Assembly (NCBI GenBank): GCA_050736615.1
Contig: JBOHWL010000123.1
Coordinates: 1 to 64,000 of the forward strand
DNA from: JBOHWJ01 sp050736615
GTDB taxonomy: Bacteria > Desulfobacterota > Binatia > Binatales > Binataceae
Direction of reading: 5' to 3'
Length of the DNA stretch: 64,000 nucleotides
The notes under the pieces are model-generated. The model saw only the letters and a list, made by a program, of their open reading frames with translations, was not told the origin of the DNA and searched no databases. Shown here piece by piece: positions 28,209 through 38,000 of this stretch. Made by a program: the position numbers and the translations under genes. The stretch's first letter is position 1; every line of letters begins with the position of its first letter.

Positions 28209-29054
28209 TCAGAGCGAAACGTTGCGCAAATGCGCGATCACAAGCTCCGCTATCCGATCGGCAAATTGGTCAACGATAAAATGACCACCGCCCTCGATTT
28301 GTATGAACCGGTACGAGCCGTGGACGAATTGTTCGGTCAGCTCCGCCGCGCGGCGGCCGACACTCGCGTCTGCCGTGCCCCAGATATAGAGCGTGGGCAC
28401 GGAGACGGAAGGAATTTCGGAAGCGATGTTATTTGCGCGATACCAGTTGATCGCCGCTTCCAGCGCACCGGGCTCACTGAGCGTCTGAAAATGCGCGTCG
28501 AGATTTTCGGGTGAAATGCCCTCCCGCGCCAAGCCGGCTCGCAGCATCTTGAAATTATCCTGACGCAGCCGATTGATCACGTCGGATTGGCGAAACGCCG
28601 TGTGATGTTGAGACCGTTTGGGTTGTTCCGGGTCTTCAACCAGGGCGCGGGCGAAAGCGGCGGGATGCGGGCGCGAGAGCATCGTCAGAGTCGCGACGCG
28701 AGCGGGATTTCCAGCCGCTATCAGCCAGGCGAGCTGTCCGCCCCAATCGTGGCCGACCAGGTGAAACCGACCCGCCCCGCAAGTATCCATCAGGGCCAGT
28801 GCGTCGGCCGTGAGCAGATTGCTTGCGTACGCCTCGACCTCGGCCGGACGTGCGCCCGCGGAATAGCCGCGTTGATCGGGAGCGACGGCGCGAAATCCGG
28901 CCGCCGCCAAGGCGCGCAATTGATGACCCCACATGCGGCGTGTCTGCGGAAATCCGTGGAGCAGCAGGACGGGAGGACCTGAAGCAGGACCGGCGGTATC
29001 GACGGTAAATTGAAACTCGCCGATTTTCCAGGTTTGCGTTTGCACTTCCGCCAC
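28209..29054 (-). CDS. Alpha/beta hydrolase, epoxide hydrolase/dehalogenase-like
   Basis: A 281-residue protein. LLLHGFPQTRRMW near 30 is the HGFP oxyanion motif and VAPDQRGYSAGARP the second strand. LVGHDWGGQLAW near 100 has aspartate as the nucleophile, as in epoxide hydrolases and haloalkane dehalogenases, not serine. The acid is in IWGTADASVG near 220 and the histidine in IEGGGHFIVDQ near 255. The HGFP and GHDWGG pattern favours epoxide hydrolase or fluoroacetate-dehalogenase-type activity. No signal peptide. It is followed by the enoyl-CoA hydratase remnant on the same strand. Confidence 0.85.
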   Translation of the reverse strand: MAEVQTQTWKIGEFQFTVDTAGPASGPPVLLLHGFPQTRRMWGHQLRALAAAGFRAVAPDQRGYSAGARPAEVEAYASNLLTADALALMDTCGAGRFHLVGHDWGGQLAWLIAAGNPARVATLTMLSRPHPAAFARALVEDPEQPKRSQHHTAFRQSDVINRLRQDNFKMLRAGLAREGISPENLDAHFQTLSEPGALEAAINWYRANNIASEIPSVSVPTLYIWGTADASVGRRAAELTEQFVHGSYRFIQIEGGGHFIVDQFADRIAELVIAHLRNVSL

Positions 29055-29313
29055 CTACGCCAAATAGCCCTAAACACTTTACGCCTAACAATTGCAAGTG
29101 ACATAACGGAGCGCCTCAACGTTCCACCGTTCGGTATTGTTGCGTGGGAGTAACGCACGTTCAATCTTGATCGATGCGCGCGTCTGGCTCGACCGCGTTC
29201 GAACATTTAAGGTGGAGCGAGCATCGCATCGCTGTCCGCGTTGTGATCGATGCGATGTACCAGAGCAGTACCGTTGCCGCGGGTGGGAGTTGTCCCGTAG
29301 TCTGGGATGCGTC

Positions 29314-30318
29314 ATGGCGGTTACGTTTGGGACTAATCGATTCCACTTTCTCGACGCCGAGCGGCTGATCGAGTCGTGTCTCGAGACTGAAAAGGCTGGG
29401 TTTGAGTACCTGTGGTTTCCGGACAGCCAGCTTCATTGCGGCGACGTTTTCCTCAACCTCCTGACTGCCGCGCGTCATACTGAAGGTTGCAAAGTTGGCA
29501 CCTTGATCGTCAATCCGGTCACGCGCCATCCGAGCGTGACGGCGGCGAGTATCGCCGCGGTCGACAGTTACGTGCCGGGCCGCCTGATCCTCGGCGTGGG
29601 CTCGGGTGACACCGCGGTCCTGCAGGTCGGTCTCAAGCCCGCACGGCTGGTTGAGATGGAACGCGCTGTCCGCGTTATGCGCGGATTGCTGGCGGGCGAG
29701 GCGCTGGAACTTGGCTGGAGCGCGCCGTCACGGCTTGACCGTCCGCGTCAGGTGCCAGTCGTAGTTGCGAGCGGCGGGCCGAAGACACTGCGTATGGCGG
29801 GGCGCTATGCCGACGGTGTCGTGATTCGCGTCGGTGCCGATGCGGAACTGCTGCGATGGGCTTACGGTGAGTTCAGCGCCGGTGCGCGTGAGTCCGGCCG
29901 TGATGTCGAGTCACTTTTCGTCGCGGTTCACTTTCATACCGTAATCACCGACGATCCCGATTTGGCCCTGGCGCGCGGGCGTGTGATGGCGGCCGGCTAT
30001 TATGAAGTCAATCCACTCTTGTGGCGGCGGCTGGGGCTGGTATGGCCGTGCGCTCCGCTGGAGGAGATTCGGCGGCGGGTGCGGCCCGATTTTCATCACG
30101 CGGCTGATATGGGCCTGGCGGCGCGGACGGTGGCGGAAATTCCCGCGTCGGTGGCGCGACGATTTTGCCTGATGGGTGGCGCCGATGATGTGTGCGCGCA
30201 GTTGGAGCGGCTGTTGCTCCAGCTTCCATGGGTGCGGCACGTCGTCCTGCAGCCGAACATGCCAGGCGCGTCTTTTCTGGGCGCGTGCGGTAAACGTGTC
30301 ATTCCAGCCTTTCGCTGA
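29314..30318 (+). CDS. LLM-class flavin/F420-dependent oxidoreductase
   Basis: A 334-residue luciferase-like TIM-barrel protein from the ATG at 29314; the upstream frame is a basic, unconvincing extension. MAVTFGTNRF, AGFEYLWFPDSQL, VGTLIVNPVTRHPSVTAASI and LILGVGSGDTAV follow the plan of the F420-dependent MER/glucose-6-phosphate dehydrogenase-like group, and VVASGGPKTLRMAGRYADGV near 155 is the phosphate-binding segment. It is a second member beside the gene at 91-1092. F420 or FMN use cannot be decided and the substrate is unknown. A small hairpin lies 27 bp after the stop. Confidence 0.82.
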   Translation: MAVTFGTNRFHFLDAERLIESCLETEKAGFEYLWFPDSQLHCGDVFLNLLTAARHTEGCKVGTLIVNPVTRHPSVTAASIAAVDSYVPGRLILGVGSGDTAVLQVGLKPARLVEMERAVRVMRGLLAGEALELGWSAPSRLDRPRQVPVVVASGGPKTLRMAGRYADGVVIRVGADAELLRWAYGEFSAGARESGRDVESLFVAVHFHTVITDDPDLALARGRVMAAGYYEVNPLLWRRLGLVWPCAPLEEIRRRVRPDFHHAADMGLAARTVAEIPASVARRFCLMGGADDVCAQLERLLLQLPWVRHVVLQPNMPGASFLGACGKRVIPAFR

Positions 30319-30344
30319 ACCCCGCGGCCTTTCGAGTTAACCGG

Positions 30345-30362
30345 CTGCCCTTTGGGCAGTTT
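30345..30362 (+). terminator. Weak hairpin terminator candidate
   Basis: CTGCCC and GGGCAG pair around a TTT loop, followed by only three T residues. It is placed 27 bp downstream of the luciferase-like gene and before rimP, so it may separate the two transcription units. Confidence 0.4.
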
Positions 30363-30540
30363 CATGATGAGGCGCGCCGCTACATAGGCGTTGGGTGGGC
30401 TTCCGCCTTGAAGCTGAGCCCTTCAGGATGATAGCCTGATGGCGTGGGCCGCTGCCCACTTTTTTGTTCGTTCGCCGCTTGTTCCAGGAAAATTATCGCC
30501 CGGTTGGCCCTGGAGGCGAATACGCCGAGGTAAACCGCCG

Positions 30541-31020
30541 TTGTTGGTGTTGCAAGTTAATCCGGTGGCGAAAAAGGTCATCGAAATGCTCGAGTCTCAT
30601 GTCGAGCGGCAAGGTTTCGAATTAGTGACGGTGGAATTCCGCAAGGGTACGCGTAATTCGTTGCTGCGCTTGCTGATTGATCGGCCCGAGGGCGGGGTGA
30701 CGCTGAGCGACCTGGAACGCTTAAGTCCGGTTTTGGGCGACTTGCTCGATGTCTATGACCCGGTGGAGGGGCATTACACGATGGAGGTATCATCGCCGGG
30801 GATTAACCGGCCGTTGGTGAAGCTCAGCCATTTTGAAGCGTTTCAAGGACAACGGGTGCGGATCCGGACCAATCATCCGCGCGACGGGCGCAAGTTATTC
30901 GAAGGTACATTGGTGGGGGTTAATGCCGAGGGGGTCGAGTTAGACGACGAGCAGAGTCATAGCCGCCAAGCCTTCGCGTTCGACGAGATCAAAGGGGCCA
31001 ATTACGAGCATACGTTTTAG
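30541..31020 (+). CDS. rimP: Ribosome maturation factor RimP
   Basis: About 160 residues. The N-terminal alpha/beta domain has VAKKVIEMLESHVERQGFEL and VEFRKGTRNSLLRLLIDRP. The link YTMEVSSPGINRPL is the family signature, and the C-terminal SH3-like barrel has GQRVRIRT and FEGTLVGV. RimP assists 30S subunit maturation. Several in-frame starts cluster at 30541-30550 (TTG, TTG, GTG, TTG) and a GTG at 30565 is also possible; a GAGGT about 9 bp before 30541 favours the cluster. It is the first gene of the nusA-infB cluster, with 175 bp to nusA. Confidence 0.9.
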   Translation: MLVLQVNPVAKKVIEMLESHVERQGFELVTVEFRKGTRNSLLRLLIDRPEGGVTLSDLERLSPVLGDLLDVYDPVEGHYTMEVSSPGINRPLVKLSHFEAFQGQRVRIRTNHPRDGRKLFEGTLVGVNAEGVELDDEQSHSRQAFAFDEIKGANYEHTF

Positions 31021-31195
31021 CGTCGATTCAAACGAGACGAAGAACGTGACGGCAGCGACGGCGCGGCGGATAAGTGATTAATTTAGACAAAATGACGCAG
31101 CTAACTGCCATAAAACGCCCGGCGTGTCCTCGAGTGCGGCCAGACCGCCGCTAGTATGGTCCGACGGGTGGGATTATGTGTCTTGCGGAGGCGAT

Positions 31196-32665
31196 ATGTC
31201 GGTCGATCTGAATCGTGTGATCGAGCAGGTGTCGAAGGAAAAAGGGATCGACAAGACGATCGTCGTCAATGCGGTCGAGGAGATGATGCATTCCGCGGCG
31301 CGCCGTACGTTTGGGCCGGACCGCAATATCGAGTCGCGCTACAACCCGGATATCGGCGAAGTCGAACTGTTCGAAATCAAGACCGTGGTCGAGCAGGTTG
31401 CCAATCCAGCTTCGGAAGTGGAGCTTGAAGAAGCGCACAGCCGGTATGATCCGGAGGCTCAGGCGGGTGACGAAATCCTGATTAAGCTCGATACCGCCAC
31501 GATGGGCCGGATTGCGGCGCAAGCCGCCAAGCAGAATCTCATCCAGCACATCCGGGACGCTGAACGCAAACAGATTTACAACGAGTTCAAGGACCGCAAG
31601 AGCGAGGTCGTCTCGGGCATCGTGCAGCGCTTCGAGCGCAAGAACATGATCGTGAACCTGGGCCGCACCGAGGCGATTTTGCCGGAGAAGGAACAGATTC
31701 CGCACGAGCGCTATCGGCAAGGTGACCGTATTCGGGCGCTGATCGTGGACGTTGATTTATCTGAAAAAGGACTTTCGATTGTGCTTTCACGCACCTCGAA
31801 CGCCTTTCTCTGCAAATTGTTCGAACAGGAAGTGCCGGAAATCTACGAAGGCATCGTCGAGATTCGCCAATGCGCGCGTGAACCCGGCGGGCGCGCTAAA
31901 GTCGCGGTTTACTCCAAGGACAACGATGTCGATCCCGTCGGCGCGTGCGTCGGCATGAAGGGTACCCGCGTGCAGTCGGTGGTCCAGGAATTGCGCGGTG
32001 AAAAGATCGATATCGTGCCGTGGACCGATGATCAGGCCGAGTTGGTATGCCGAGCACTGGCACCCGCCAAGGTTTCCAAGGTGATCATCGACGAAGACGA
32101 GCATGCGATGGAAGTGATTGTCCCCGATGATCAGCTTTCGCTCGCAATCGGCAAGCGCGGCCAGAACGTCCGCCTTGCTCATCGGCTGTCCGGATGGAAG
32201 CTCGACGTGCGCAGCGATTCGGAGGCTGAAGAGGAAGCGCGCGCGGCGCGCGCGTCGCTCAACGCGATTCCCGGCATCGGAGACATCAATGCCGAATTGC
32301 TCTACCAATGGGGGTTCCGGTCCTCTGAACAGTTGGCTGAAGCCAACGAGAATAATTTTGAGGTGGAAGGGATCAGCCCTGAGCGCGCCTATCAGGTGAT
32401 CAACGCGGCGCGCGAATGGGTGGCAAGCAAAAGACGTCTGGAAGAGGAGCGCGCCGCCGCCGCCGCGGCGGCCGCGGAAGCGGATGCCGGTGTTGAAGAA
32501 AATGGCGCGGCGGAGTCCGCCTCCGATTCCAAGGATGCGGATGGGAATGACTATCGCGCCGCCGCGGGTGACACTGCCGGCACAACCGAAAACGTTGAAA
32601 GCCGTCCCGATGAGGCCGCGCCGAGCCCGGCGACGGATACTGAAGACGCCGATGTCAAGCCATAG
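31196..32665 (+). CDS. nusA: Transcription termination/antitermination factor NusA
   Basis: A 489-residue protein. Domains in order are the N-terminal RNA-polymerase-binding domain (1-130), S1 domain (about 135-200, GIVQRFERKNMIVNLGRTEA), and two KH domains (about 230-345: GACVGMKGTRVQSVVQEL, then LSLAIGKRGQNVRLA). A C-terminal helix-hairpin-helix unit follows (AIPGIGDINAELLYQWG near 360). The last 60 residues are an Ala/Glu/Asp-rich acidic tail. NusA controls pausing, termination and antitermination. The ATG at 31196 follows GGAGGCGAT. The stop overlaps the ylxR start by 14 bp. Confidence 0.95.
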   Translation: MSVDLNRVIEQVSKEKGIDKTIVVNAVEEMMHSAARRTFGPDRNIESRYNPDIGEVELFEIKTVVEQVANPASEVELEEAHSRYDPEAQAGDEILIKLDTATMGRIAAQAAKQNLIQHIRDAERKQIYNEFKDRKSEVVSGIVQRFERKNMIVNLGRTEAILPEKEQIPHERYRQGDRIRALIVDVDLSEKGLSIVLSRTSNAFLCKLFEQEVPEIYEGIVEIRQCAREPGGRAKVAVYSKDNDVDPVGACVGMKGTRVQSVVQELRGEKIDIVPWTDDQAELVCRALAPAKVSKVIIDEDEHAMEVIVPDDQLSLAIGKRGQNVRLAHRLSGWKLDVRSDSEAEEEARAARASLNAIPGIGDINAELLYQWGFRSSEQLAEANENNFEVEGISPERAYQVINAAREWVASKRRLEEERAAAAAAAAEADAGVEENGAAESASDSKDADGNDYRAAAGDTAGTTENVESRPDEAAPSPATDTEDADVKP

Positions 32666-32939
32666 ACCGATGCGCACATGCCTAGGATGCGGGCGCCGCG
32701 ATTTCAAATCCGCGATGGTGCGGATGGCGGCGCGCGACGGTAAGGTGGCGCTCGATACCGAGGCGCGCTTGCGAGGGCGGGGTGGCTATCTTCATGTCAA
32801 TGCGGAATGTGCGCACAAATTCGAGAAGAGCAAAATCAAACAGTTCAGATCGCTCAAGCTGACGATAAGCCCGGAAGAGCGTGGAAAGATAACTCAGCGG
32901 ATTCGAACGCGGCTGGATAGTGAGACCGCGCTCGCATAA
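32652..32939 (+). CDS. ylxR: YlxR-family RNA-binding protein (DUF448)
   Basis: A 95-residue protein with the family signature [17 protein letters not shown], the strand block LRGRGGYLH near 48 and a basic helix [11 protein letters not shown]. Structures of the family show an RNA-binding surface; in Bacillus subtilis the protein is reported to modulate RNase P. The ATG at 32652 overlaps the end of nusA; one at 32670, six codons in, is also possible. Position between nusA and infB is the classical one and supports the call. Confidence 0.88.
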   Translation: MSSHRPMRTCLGCGRRDFKSAMVRMAARDGKVALDTEARLRGRGGYLHVNAECAHKFEKSKIKQFRSLKLTISPEERGKITQRIRTRLDSETALA

Positions 32940-32949
32940 TATAGATCAG

Positions 32950-35946
32950 ATGGCTCGAAAGCGAATTAAGACCCTTGCCACCGATTTGGGCGTGTCCGTT
33001 GAGGACGTGCTCGCAAGCAGCAGACGGCTGCGTTTGGCCCACGCGCATTCCGAATCCAGTGTGCTCTCGTCCGAGGATACCGAACGGATCAAAGCCGACC
33101 TCGACGAACAGGCTCATCGCGCGGCTCTGATGCGGCGTGAAACCGTGGTTGAGACTAGCGCCGGCAAAGTGGTTGAGAAGCGGCTCAACGCCACCGTGAT
33201 GCGGCGACGGCATACCGAGCCGGAACCGTCGCAAGCGGCGCCGGTCGAGGCTGAACTCTTCCATTTCGAAGTTGAACAAAGCCGTGACGAGGAACCGTTC
33301 GTCGCGCCAGTCTTCGAAGTACCTACGCCCGCGGAGTCCGACCTTGCGGAATTGCCAGCATTGGAAATGATTGAACCCGTTCATGCGGAAACCGCCCAGT
33401 CGGCGACTGACGTTGAGACCGAAATTGTGACGCCGGCGGCGGCCGAGCTGACGGAGCCGCAAACCCCGACGGACTTGCCGCCCGAAGAGAATGTCAACGG
33501 CATCGCAACCAAACTTACGACAGCCGAGCGTCAGCCGGAGTTGGATAAAGGTTCCGGAGCCGCGGCCCGGACCCTGCCCGCCGAGGTCAAAGCCACCCCT
33601 GCTCAGTCGGCCGTTGAACGTGAATCACACGGCCGGCCGGTGCCCGCGCGCAGTTCTCCCACGACGCCGCCCAGCGCGGCGTCGGGCCCGCGTGGCGCTG
33701 GCACGCCGGTGCCGCGCACAAGTGAGTCGTTGACGCCCGGCCGTACGATTAACCTGACCGGTGCCGCGCATGCTTCGGCGCCGAGTCTCGACGACGGGCC
33801 GCGTGGTCCCAAAGTGCTCGGCAAGATTGATTTGCGCAAACCAGCGCCGCGTCCGGCACCGCCGACCACGGCACGTCCGGGCACCGCGTTGGGACGCCCG
33901 GCGGGACGTCCATCGCCTGCGGGAGGGATGCCGGAACCATTCGCTCCGCCACCTTCACCCGACCAGGTGAAGCCGGGTGCGCGTGCAATCAAAAAGAAGA
34001 AGGTCGTCAAGAAGGGGACGACGGATGTCGCGGCCGAACGCGAGATGCGCGGGATGCGCGTCCCGAAGAAGCGTCGCGCCCTGCCCGGCAAGGAACAGAG
34101 AAAGACCGAAATTACGACGCCGAAGGCCTCAAAGCGCGTCGTGCGTATCACTGAGGGTGTGACCGTCGGCGATCTCGCGCGCAATATGGGTGTCAAGGCA
34201 GCCGAGATTATCAAGAAATTGATGGGCCTGGGCGTGATGTCGACGCTCAATCAGGTGCTCGACGTTGACACCGCGACATTGGTCGCCAGTGACTTCGGTT
34301 ACAGTGTTGAAAACGTCGCTTTCGATGCCGAATCCGCCATCGCTGAAGAAGGCGAGGAGGTGGCGGAGGGCGAAGCGGTGACGCGCCCACCGGTGGTCAC
34401 GGTCATGGGCCATGTGGACCACGGCAAGACTTCACTCCTCGACGCGATCCGTCATACCAGCGTGACCGAGCGGGAATTTGGCGGGATCACGCAGCATATC
34501 GGCGCGTACACGGTTGAGGCCAACGGACGCAAGCTCAGCTTCGTTGATACGCCCGGCCATGAAGCGTTTACGGCGATGCGCGCGCGTGGCGCAAAGGTCA
34601 CCGATATCGTGATCCTGGTGGTGGCGGCCGACGAAGGCGTGATGCCGCAGACGGTTGAGGCGATTAATCATGCGCGCGCCGCCGGCGTGCCGATTATCGT
34701 CGCGATCAACAAAATCGATCGACCCGAGGCCAACGTCGATCGGGTTAAGCAGCAGCTCACGGAACATGCACTGATTCCCGAGGACTACGGCGGCGATACT
34801 ATCGTGGCGCCAGTCTCGGCACGCACTCGCGAGGGTATCGACCATCTGCTCGAAATGATTCTGCTGCAAGCCGACCTGATGGACCTGAAGGCCAATCCGG
34901 CTCGTTCGGCGCGCGGCACCGTGGTGGAATCACAACTCGACCGCGGCCGCGGTCCGGTGGCGACCGTGCTGATCCAGGAGGGCACGCTGCATCAGGGCGA
35001 GCCATTCGTCTGCGGCATGACCTATGGGCGCGTGCGCGCGATGCTTAATCATCTGGGGCAGCGGGTGACCGAGGCGGGCCCTTCCACGCCGGTCGAAATT
35101 TTCGGATTATCGAGTGTGCCTGAACCGGGCACCGCGTTTATCGGCGTCGCCGACGAGGCCAAGGCGCGCCAGGTCGCTGAATTCCGTCATTCCAAACAGC
35201 GCGAAGGCGTGTTGCAAAAGACCAGCCGCGTCTCGCTTGAGTCTTTGAGCGAGCGGATGCTGGCGGGAGAGGTCAAAGAGCTGCGCGTCATTATCAAGGG
35301 CGACGTCAACGGTTCAGTCGAGGCGGTGGCCGACTCGCTGCAGCGCTTGTCAACCGAAGAAGTCAAGCTTGACCTGATTCATAAATCGGTCGGCGCGATT
35401 TCCGAAACCGACGTGAGCCTGGCCTCCGCCTCCAAAGCGATCATCATTGGGTTCAACATCCGCCCCGAGCCCAAAGCGGCGCAACTTGCCGAAAAGGAAG
35501 GGGTTGAAATCCGCCTCTACACCATAATCTACGAAGCGATCAACGACATGCGCGAGGCCATGGAAGGATTGCTGGCGCCCACCTACCGCGAGAGATCTTT
35601 GGGCCGCGCCGAGGTTCGTCAGACCTTCGTCGTCCAGGGCAATACCGTGGCCGGTGCGATGGTGCTCGAGGGTAAATTACTGCGCGGCGCGCGCAGTCGC
35701 CTGGTGCGCGATGGGCGGGTGGTATGGGAAGGCAGGATCGGTTCGCTCCGGCGGTTTAAAGATGATGCTCGCGAAGTTCAGAGCGGTTATGAATGCGGCG
35801 TCGGGCTGGAGAATTTCAACGATGTCAAACCCGGTGACGTGGTCGAAAATTTCGAAATGGAGACGGTTCTGCGCAAACTCTCCGCGCCCCGGCAGGAGTC
35901 AATCCGCGGCCAAAGTGCGGTGATGGAGAAGCAGCTCCACACCTGA
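32950..35946 (+). CDS. infB: Translation initiation factor IF-2
   Basis: A 998-residue GTPase that brings initiator tRNA to the ribosome. An IF2_N-like domain lies at residues 1-50 ([20 protein letters not shown]). A long Pro/Ala/Glu-rich region follows (about 55-360), then a second IF2_N-type domain ([20 protein letters not shown] near 400). The G domain has GHVDHGKTS (near 490), the switch T in [16 protein letters not shown] and NKID. Domains II-IV follow with [13 protein letters not shown] and FNIRPEPKA. The ATG at 32950 lies 10 bp after the ylxR stop. At about 1000 residues it is at the long end of the family because of the linker. Confidence 0.95.
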   Translation: MARKRIKTLATDLGVSVEDVLASSRRLRLAHAHSESSVLSSEDTERIKADLDEQAHRAALMRRETVVETSAGKVVEKRLNATVMRRRHTEPEPSQAAPVEAELFHFEVEQSRDEEPFVAPVFEVPTPAESDLAELPALEMIEPVHAETAQSATDVETEIVTPAAAELTEPQTPTDLPPEENVNGIATKLTTAERQPELDKGSGAAARTLPAEVKATPAQSAVERESHGRPVPARSSPTTPPSAASGPRGAGTPVPRTSESLTPGRTINLTGAAHASAPSLDDGPRGPKVLGKIDLRKPAPRPAPPTTARPGTALGRPAGRPSPAGGMPEPFAPPPSPDQVKPGARAIKKKKVVKKGTTDVAAEREMRGMRVPKKRRALPGKEQRKTEITTPKASKRVVRITEGVTVGDLARNMGVKAAEIIKKLMGLGVMSTLNQVLDVDTATLVASDFGYSVENVAFDAESAIAEEGEEVAEGEAVTRPPVVTVMGHVDHGKTSLLDAIRHTSVTEREFGGITQHIGAYTVEANGRKLSFVDTPGHEAFTAMRARGAKVTDIVILVVAADEGVMPQTVEAINHARAAGVPIIVAINKIDRPEANVDRVKQQLTEHALIPEDYGGDTIVAPVSARTREGIDHLLEMILLQADLMDLKANPARSARGTVVESQLDRGRGPVATVLIQEGTLHQGEPFVCGMTYGRVRAMLNHLGQRVTEAGPSTPVEIFGLSSVPEPGTAFIGVADEAKARQVAEFRHSKQREGVLQKTSRVSLESLSERMLAGEVKELRVIIKGDVNGSVEAVADSLQRLSTEEVKLDLIHKSVGAISETDVSLASASKAIIIGFNIRPEPKAAQLAEKEGVEIRLYTIIYEAINDMREAMEGLLAPTYRERSLGRAEVRQTFVVQGNTVAGAMVLEGKLLRGARSRLVRDGRVVWEGRIGSLRRFKDDAREVQSGYECGVGLENFNDVKPGDVVENFEMETVLRKLSAPRQESIRGQSAVMEKQLHT

Positions 35947-36067
35947 GCCCGGTTTAACCGCGGCAACGCTTGACCTTCAGTCGTCCGCCGATACGTGCAC
36001 AGGTTCGGTAACCAAGCGACCTGCTGCGGCGGGCGACGCGAAGTGGTTGGGGCGGGAGGGGCTATCC

Positions 36068-36355
36068 ATGGTCGTTGGTGTACTGCAACTGACGCTGTTC
36101 CTGCCGGAAAATCATTCGCTCAAGGGAAAAAGGCAGGTCTTGCGCGCGATTAAGGATCGTGTGCGCAACAAATTCAACGTGTCCATCGCCGAGGCGGACA
36201 GTCACGATTTATGGCAGCGTGCCGAACTGGGCATTTGTCAGGTCGGCAATGACCGCGCCTTTGTTGATTCGGCGCTGCGCACGGTCGTCAACTTCATCGA
36301 TTCGCTAGGCTTGGCGCCGATTGGTGGCGAGCGCCTCGAAATTTTAAACTATTAG
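36068..36355 (+). CDS. DUF503 (YlxP-like) protein
   Basis: A 95-residue alpha/beta protein with all family blocks: MVVGVLQLTLFLPENHSLKG, KRQVLRAIKDRVRNKFNVSI, ADSHDLWQRAELGI and the C-terminal helix. Function is unknown; it occurs widely between infB and rbfA, as here, and may assist ribosome assembly. The ATG at 36068 starts the domain directly. The gap to infB is 121 bp and a repeat element separates it from rbfA. Confidence 0.9.
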   Translation: MVVGVLQLTLFLPENHSLKGKRQVLRAIKDRVRNKFNVSIAEADSHDLWQRAELGICQVGNDRAFVDSALRTVVNFIDSLGLAPIGGERLEILNY

Positions 36356-36373
36356 AACAAGTTCGTGGCAGCC

Positions 36374-36554
36374 GTCATTCCGAGAGTGTGTGAGGATTTT
36401 GTTTTTCTGTCATTCCGAGCACAGCGAGGAATCCCGGATGTTTCTGCTTTTCCTGTGTTTTTTCGGGATTCTTCACTTATTTGAACGCACCTCGCGGACT
36501 CGTTTGCTCGCTCCGCCTCCGGCTACGCTAATGGCGGCCTCCGTTCAGAATGAC
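36374..36554. repeat. Dispersed palindromic repeat, copy 5
   Basis: Starts GTCATTCCGAGAGTGTGTGAGGA, continues with GTCATTCCGAGCACAGCGAGG, AATCCCGG and GGGATTCTTCACTT, and ends in GTTCAGAATGAC. The orientation is that of copies 3 and 6. It has inserted between the DUF503 gene and rbfA, inside the translation gene cluster. The outer terminal repeats are not visible. Confidence 0.85.
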
Positions 36555-36628
36555 ACAAAAATTCACGCATTCTTAGGACTGAGCGGACGCGGCTTTGGCG
36601 CCCGGCGTTGCCGCGCTAGAATTGAGCC

Positions 36629-36982
36629 ATGCTGGGCGAAGTGCGACGGCCCGAACGGGTCGCCGAATTGATCTTACGCGAATTGTCGCTGATGTTGTTG
36701 CGGGACCTGAAAGATCCGCGCTTGCGCGGAATCACTATCACTTCGGTGCGGATGAGCGATGATTTACGTCTCGCACGCGTTTATTTTTCCCATCTATCGG
36801 GAACCGCGCATGCGCCCGAGGCAATCGCCGGCTTCCATAGCGCGGCTGGATTTATCCGCCGTCAAGTCGGACGTGCGCTAGGCTTGCGCTATACGCCCGA
36901 ACTGGAATTCCAATTTGACCCGGGTCTGGAAAAGGCGGCGCGCATCGACGCTCTGCTGCGCGAATCCCGCTCCAGAGAATGA
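36629..36982 (+). CDS. rbfA: Ribosome-binding factor A
   Basis: A 117-residue KH-fold protein with RPERVAELILRELSLML, DLKDPRLRGITITSVRMS, LARVYFSHLSG and LGLRYTPELEFQFDPGLEKA, all family landmarks. It binds the 30S subunit late in maturation and during cold adaptation. The ATG at 36629 is clear. It is followed by truB, as usual, but without the DHH phosphoesterase gene that often lies between them. Confidence 0.94.
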   Translation: MLGEVRRPERVAELILRELSLMLLRDLKDPRLRGITITSVRMSDDLRLARVYFSHLSGTAHAPEAIAGFHSAAGFIRRQVGRALGLRYTPELEFQFDPGLEKAARIDALLRESRSRE

Positions 36983-36985
36983 GTC

Positions 36986-37007
36986 GCACGCGAACCTTGG
37001 CGCGTGC
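36986..37007 (+). other. Hairpin between rbfA and truB
   Basis: GCACGCG and CGCGTGC form a 7 bp perfect stem around an 8-base loop just after the rbfA stop. No T-tract follows, so it is more likely an RNA processing or stability element than a terminator. Confidence 0.4.
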
Positions 37008-37073
37008 GTGATTAGTGGTCAAATCGATTCGTATTCCGCGGTTCGAGTTTTTGCATGGAATGGCTGACGCTTG

Positions 37074-38000
37074 ATGGATGGAATTATCCTGGTCGATAAG
37101 CCGGCCGGTCCGACTTCCGCTGAAATCGTCCGCAAAATCAAGGCGGCCATCAGGGCGCACTCGCGTTCGGCGCCGCGCGTGGGTCATCTGGGCACGTTGG
37201 ACCCGTTCGCCACCGGCCTTTTGCCCATCATGGTGGGTGAAGCAACCAAGCTGGCGCCTTTTATTCAGGCCGGTGAGAAGGAATACGAGGGCACAATCGC
37301 GCTGGGAGTCGAAACTGACACCCTCGATCCAACTGGAACGCCGGTCCGGACTGCGGCGGTGCCAAGCTTGGACGCGGCTCGGCTGACGCGTCTGGCCGCG
37401 GCGTATAGTGGCAAAATCGAGCAGGTCGCGCCGATCTTTTCGGCAATCAAGCGCGGTGGAGTGCCACTCTACAAGCGCGCTCGCCAGGGCGAGGAGATTG
37501 TCCCACCCCGGCGCTCGGTCGAGATTATGCGGCTCGAACTGGAGGCGGCCGATCCCGCACATTTGCGCTTTTTCGTAGTGTGTTCCGGCGGCACCTATAT
37601 TCGTTCGCTTGCTCGCGACATTGGCGCGGAACTTGGCAGCGCGGCGCATCTGGCGTCGCTGCGCCGGATGCGCAGTGGCGGTTTCCGTGTCGAGCGCGCG
37701 TGCTCGTTCGAACAAGTGCTGCGTGGTTTGGAAAGCGGCACGGGCCCGCCGCTCATCGCTCCGCGCGAGGCGTTGCCCACGCTTGCGGAGGTGGAAATCG
37801 ATGCCGCGCGCGAAGAACGCCTGCGTTATGGCGATGCGCGCGCGCTTGACGGCATGGTGCCGTCCGGCGCCGGCTTGTTCAAGGTAATTGCGCGTGGCGA
37901 GCTTGCCGCCATCGCGCAAGCGAACTCGCGCCTCACCGCGACTATCGCCCGGATTTTCAACCGGGAGACCGGGGGCGAACCTCAGATTGGCATCCGATAG
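37074..38000 (+). CDS. truB: tRNA pseudouridine-55 synthase
   Basis: A 308-residue enzyme that isomerises U55 in the T-loop of tRNAs. DGIILVDKPAGPTS begins the fold, and GHLGTLDPFATGLLP holds the catalytic aspartate (residue 43). Other marks are KEYEGTIALGVETDTLD, VAPIFSAIKRGGVPLYKRAR and CSGGTYIRSLARDIG. The C-terminal ~80 residues form a short PUA-like domain. The start is the ATG at 37074 (a TTG directly before it is equally in frame). The 3' end overlaps the convergent cytochrome b fusion gene by 19 bp. Confidence 0.93.
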   Translation: MDGIILVDKPAGPTSAEIVRKIKAAIRAHSRSAPRVGHLGTLDPFATGLLPIMVGEATKLAPFIQAGEKEYEGTIALGVETDTLDPTGTPVRTAAVPSLDAARLTRLAAAYSGKIEQVAPIFSAIKRGGVPLYKRARQGEEIVPPRRSVEIMRLELEAADPAHLRFFVVCSGGTYIRSLARDIGAELGSAAHLASLRRMRSGGFRVERACSFEQVLRGLESGTGPPLIAPREALPTLAEVEIDAAREERLRYGDARALDGMVPSGAGLFKVIARGELAAIAQANSRLTATIARIFNRETGGEPQIGIR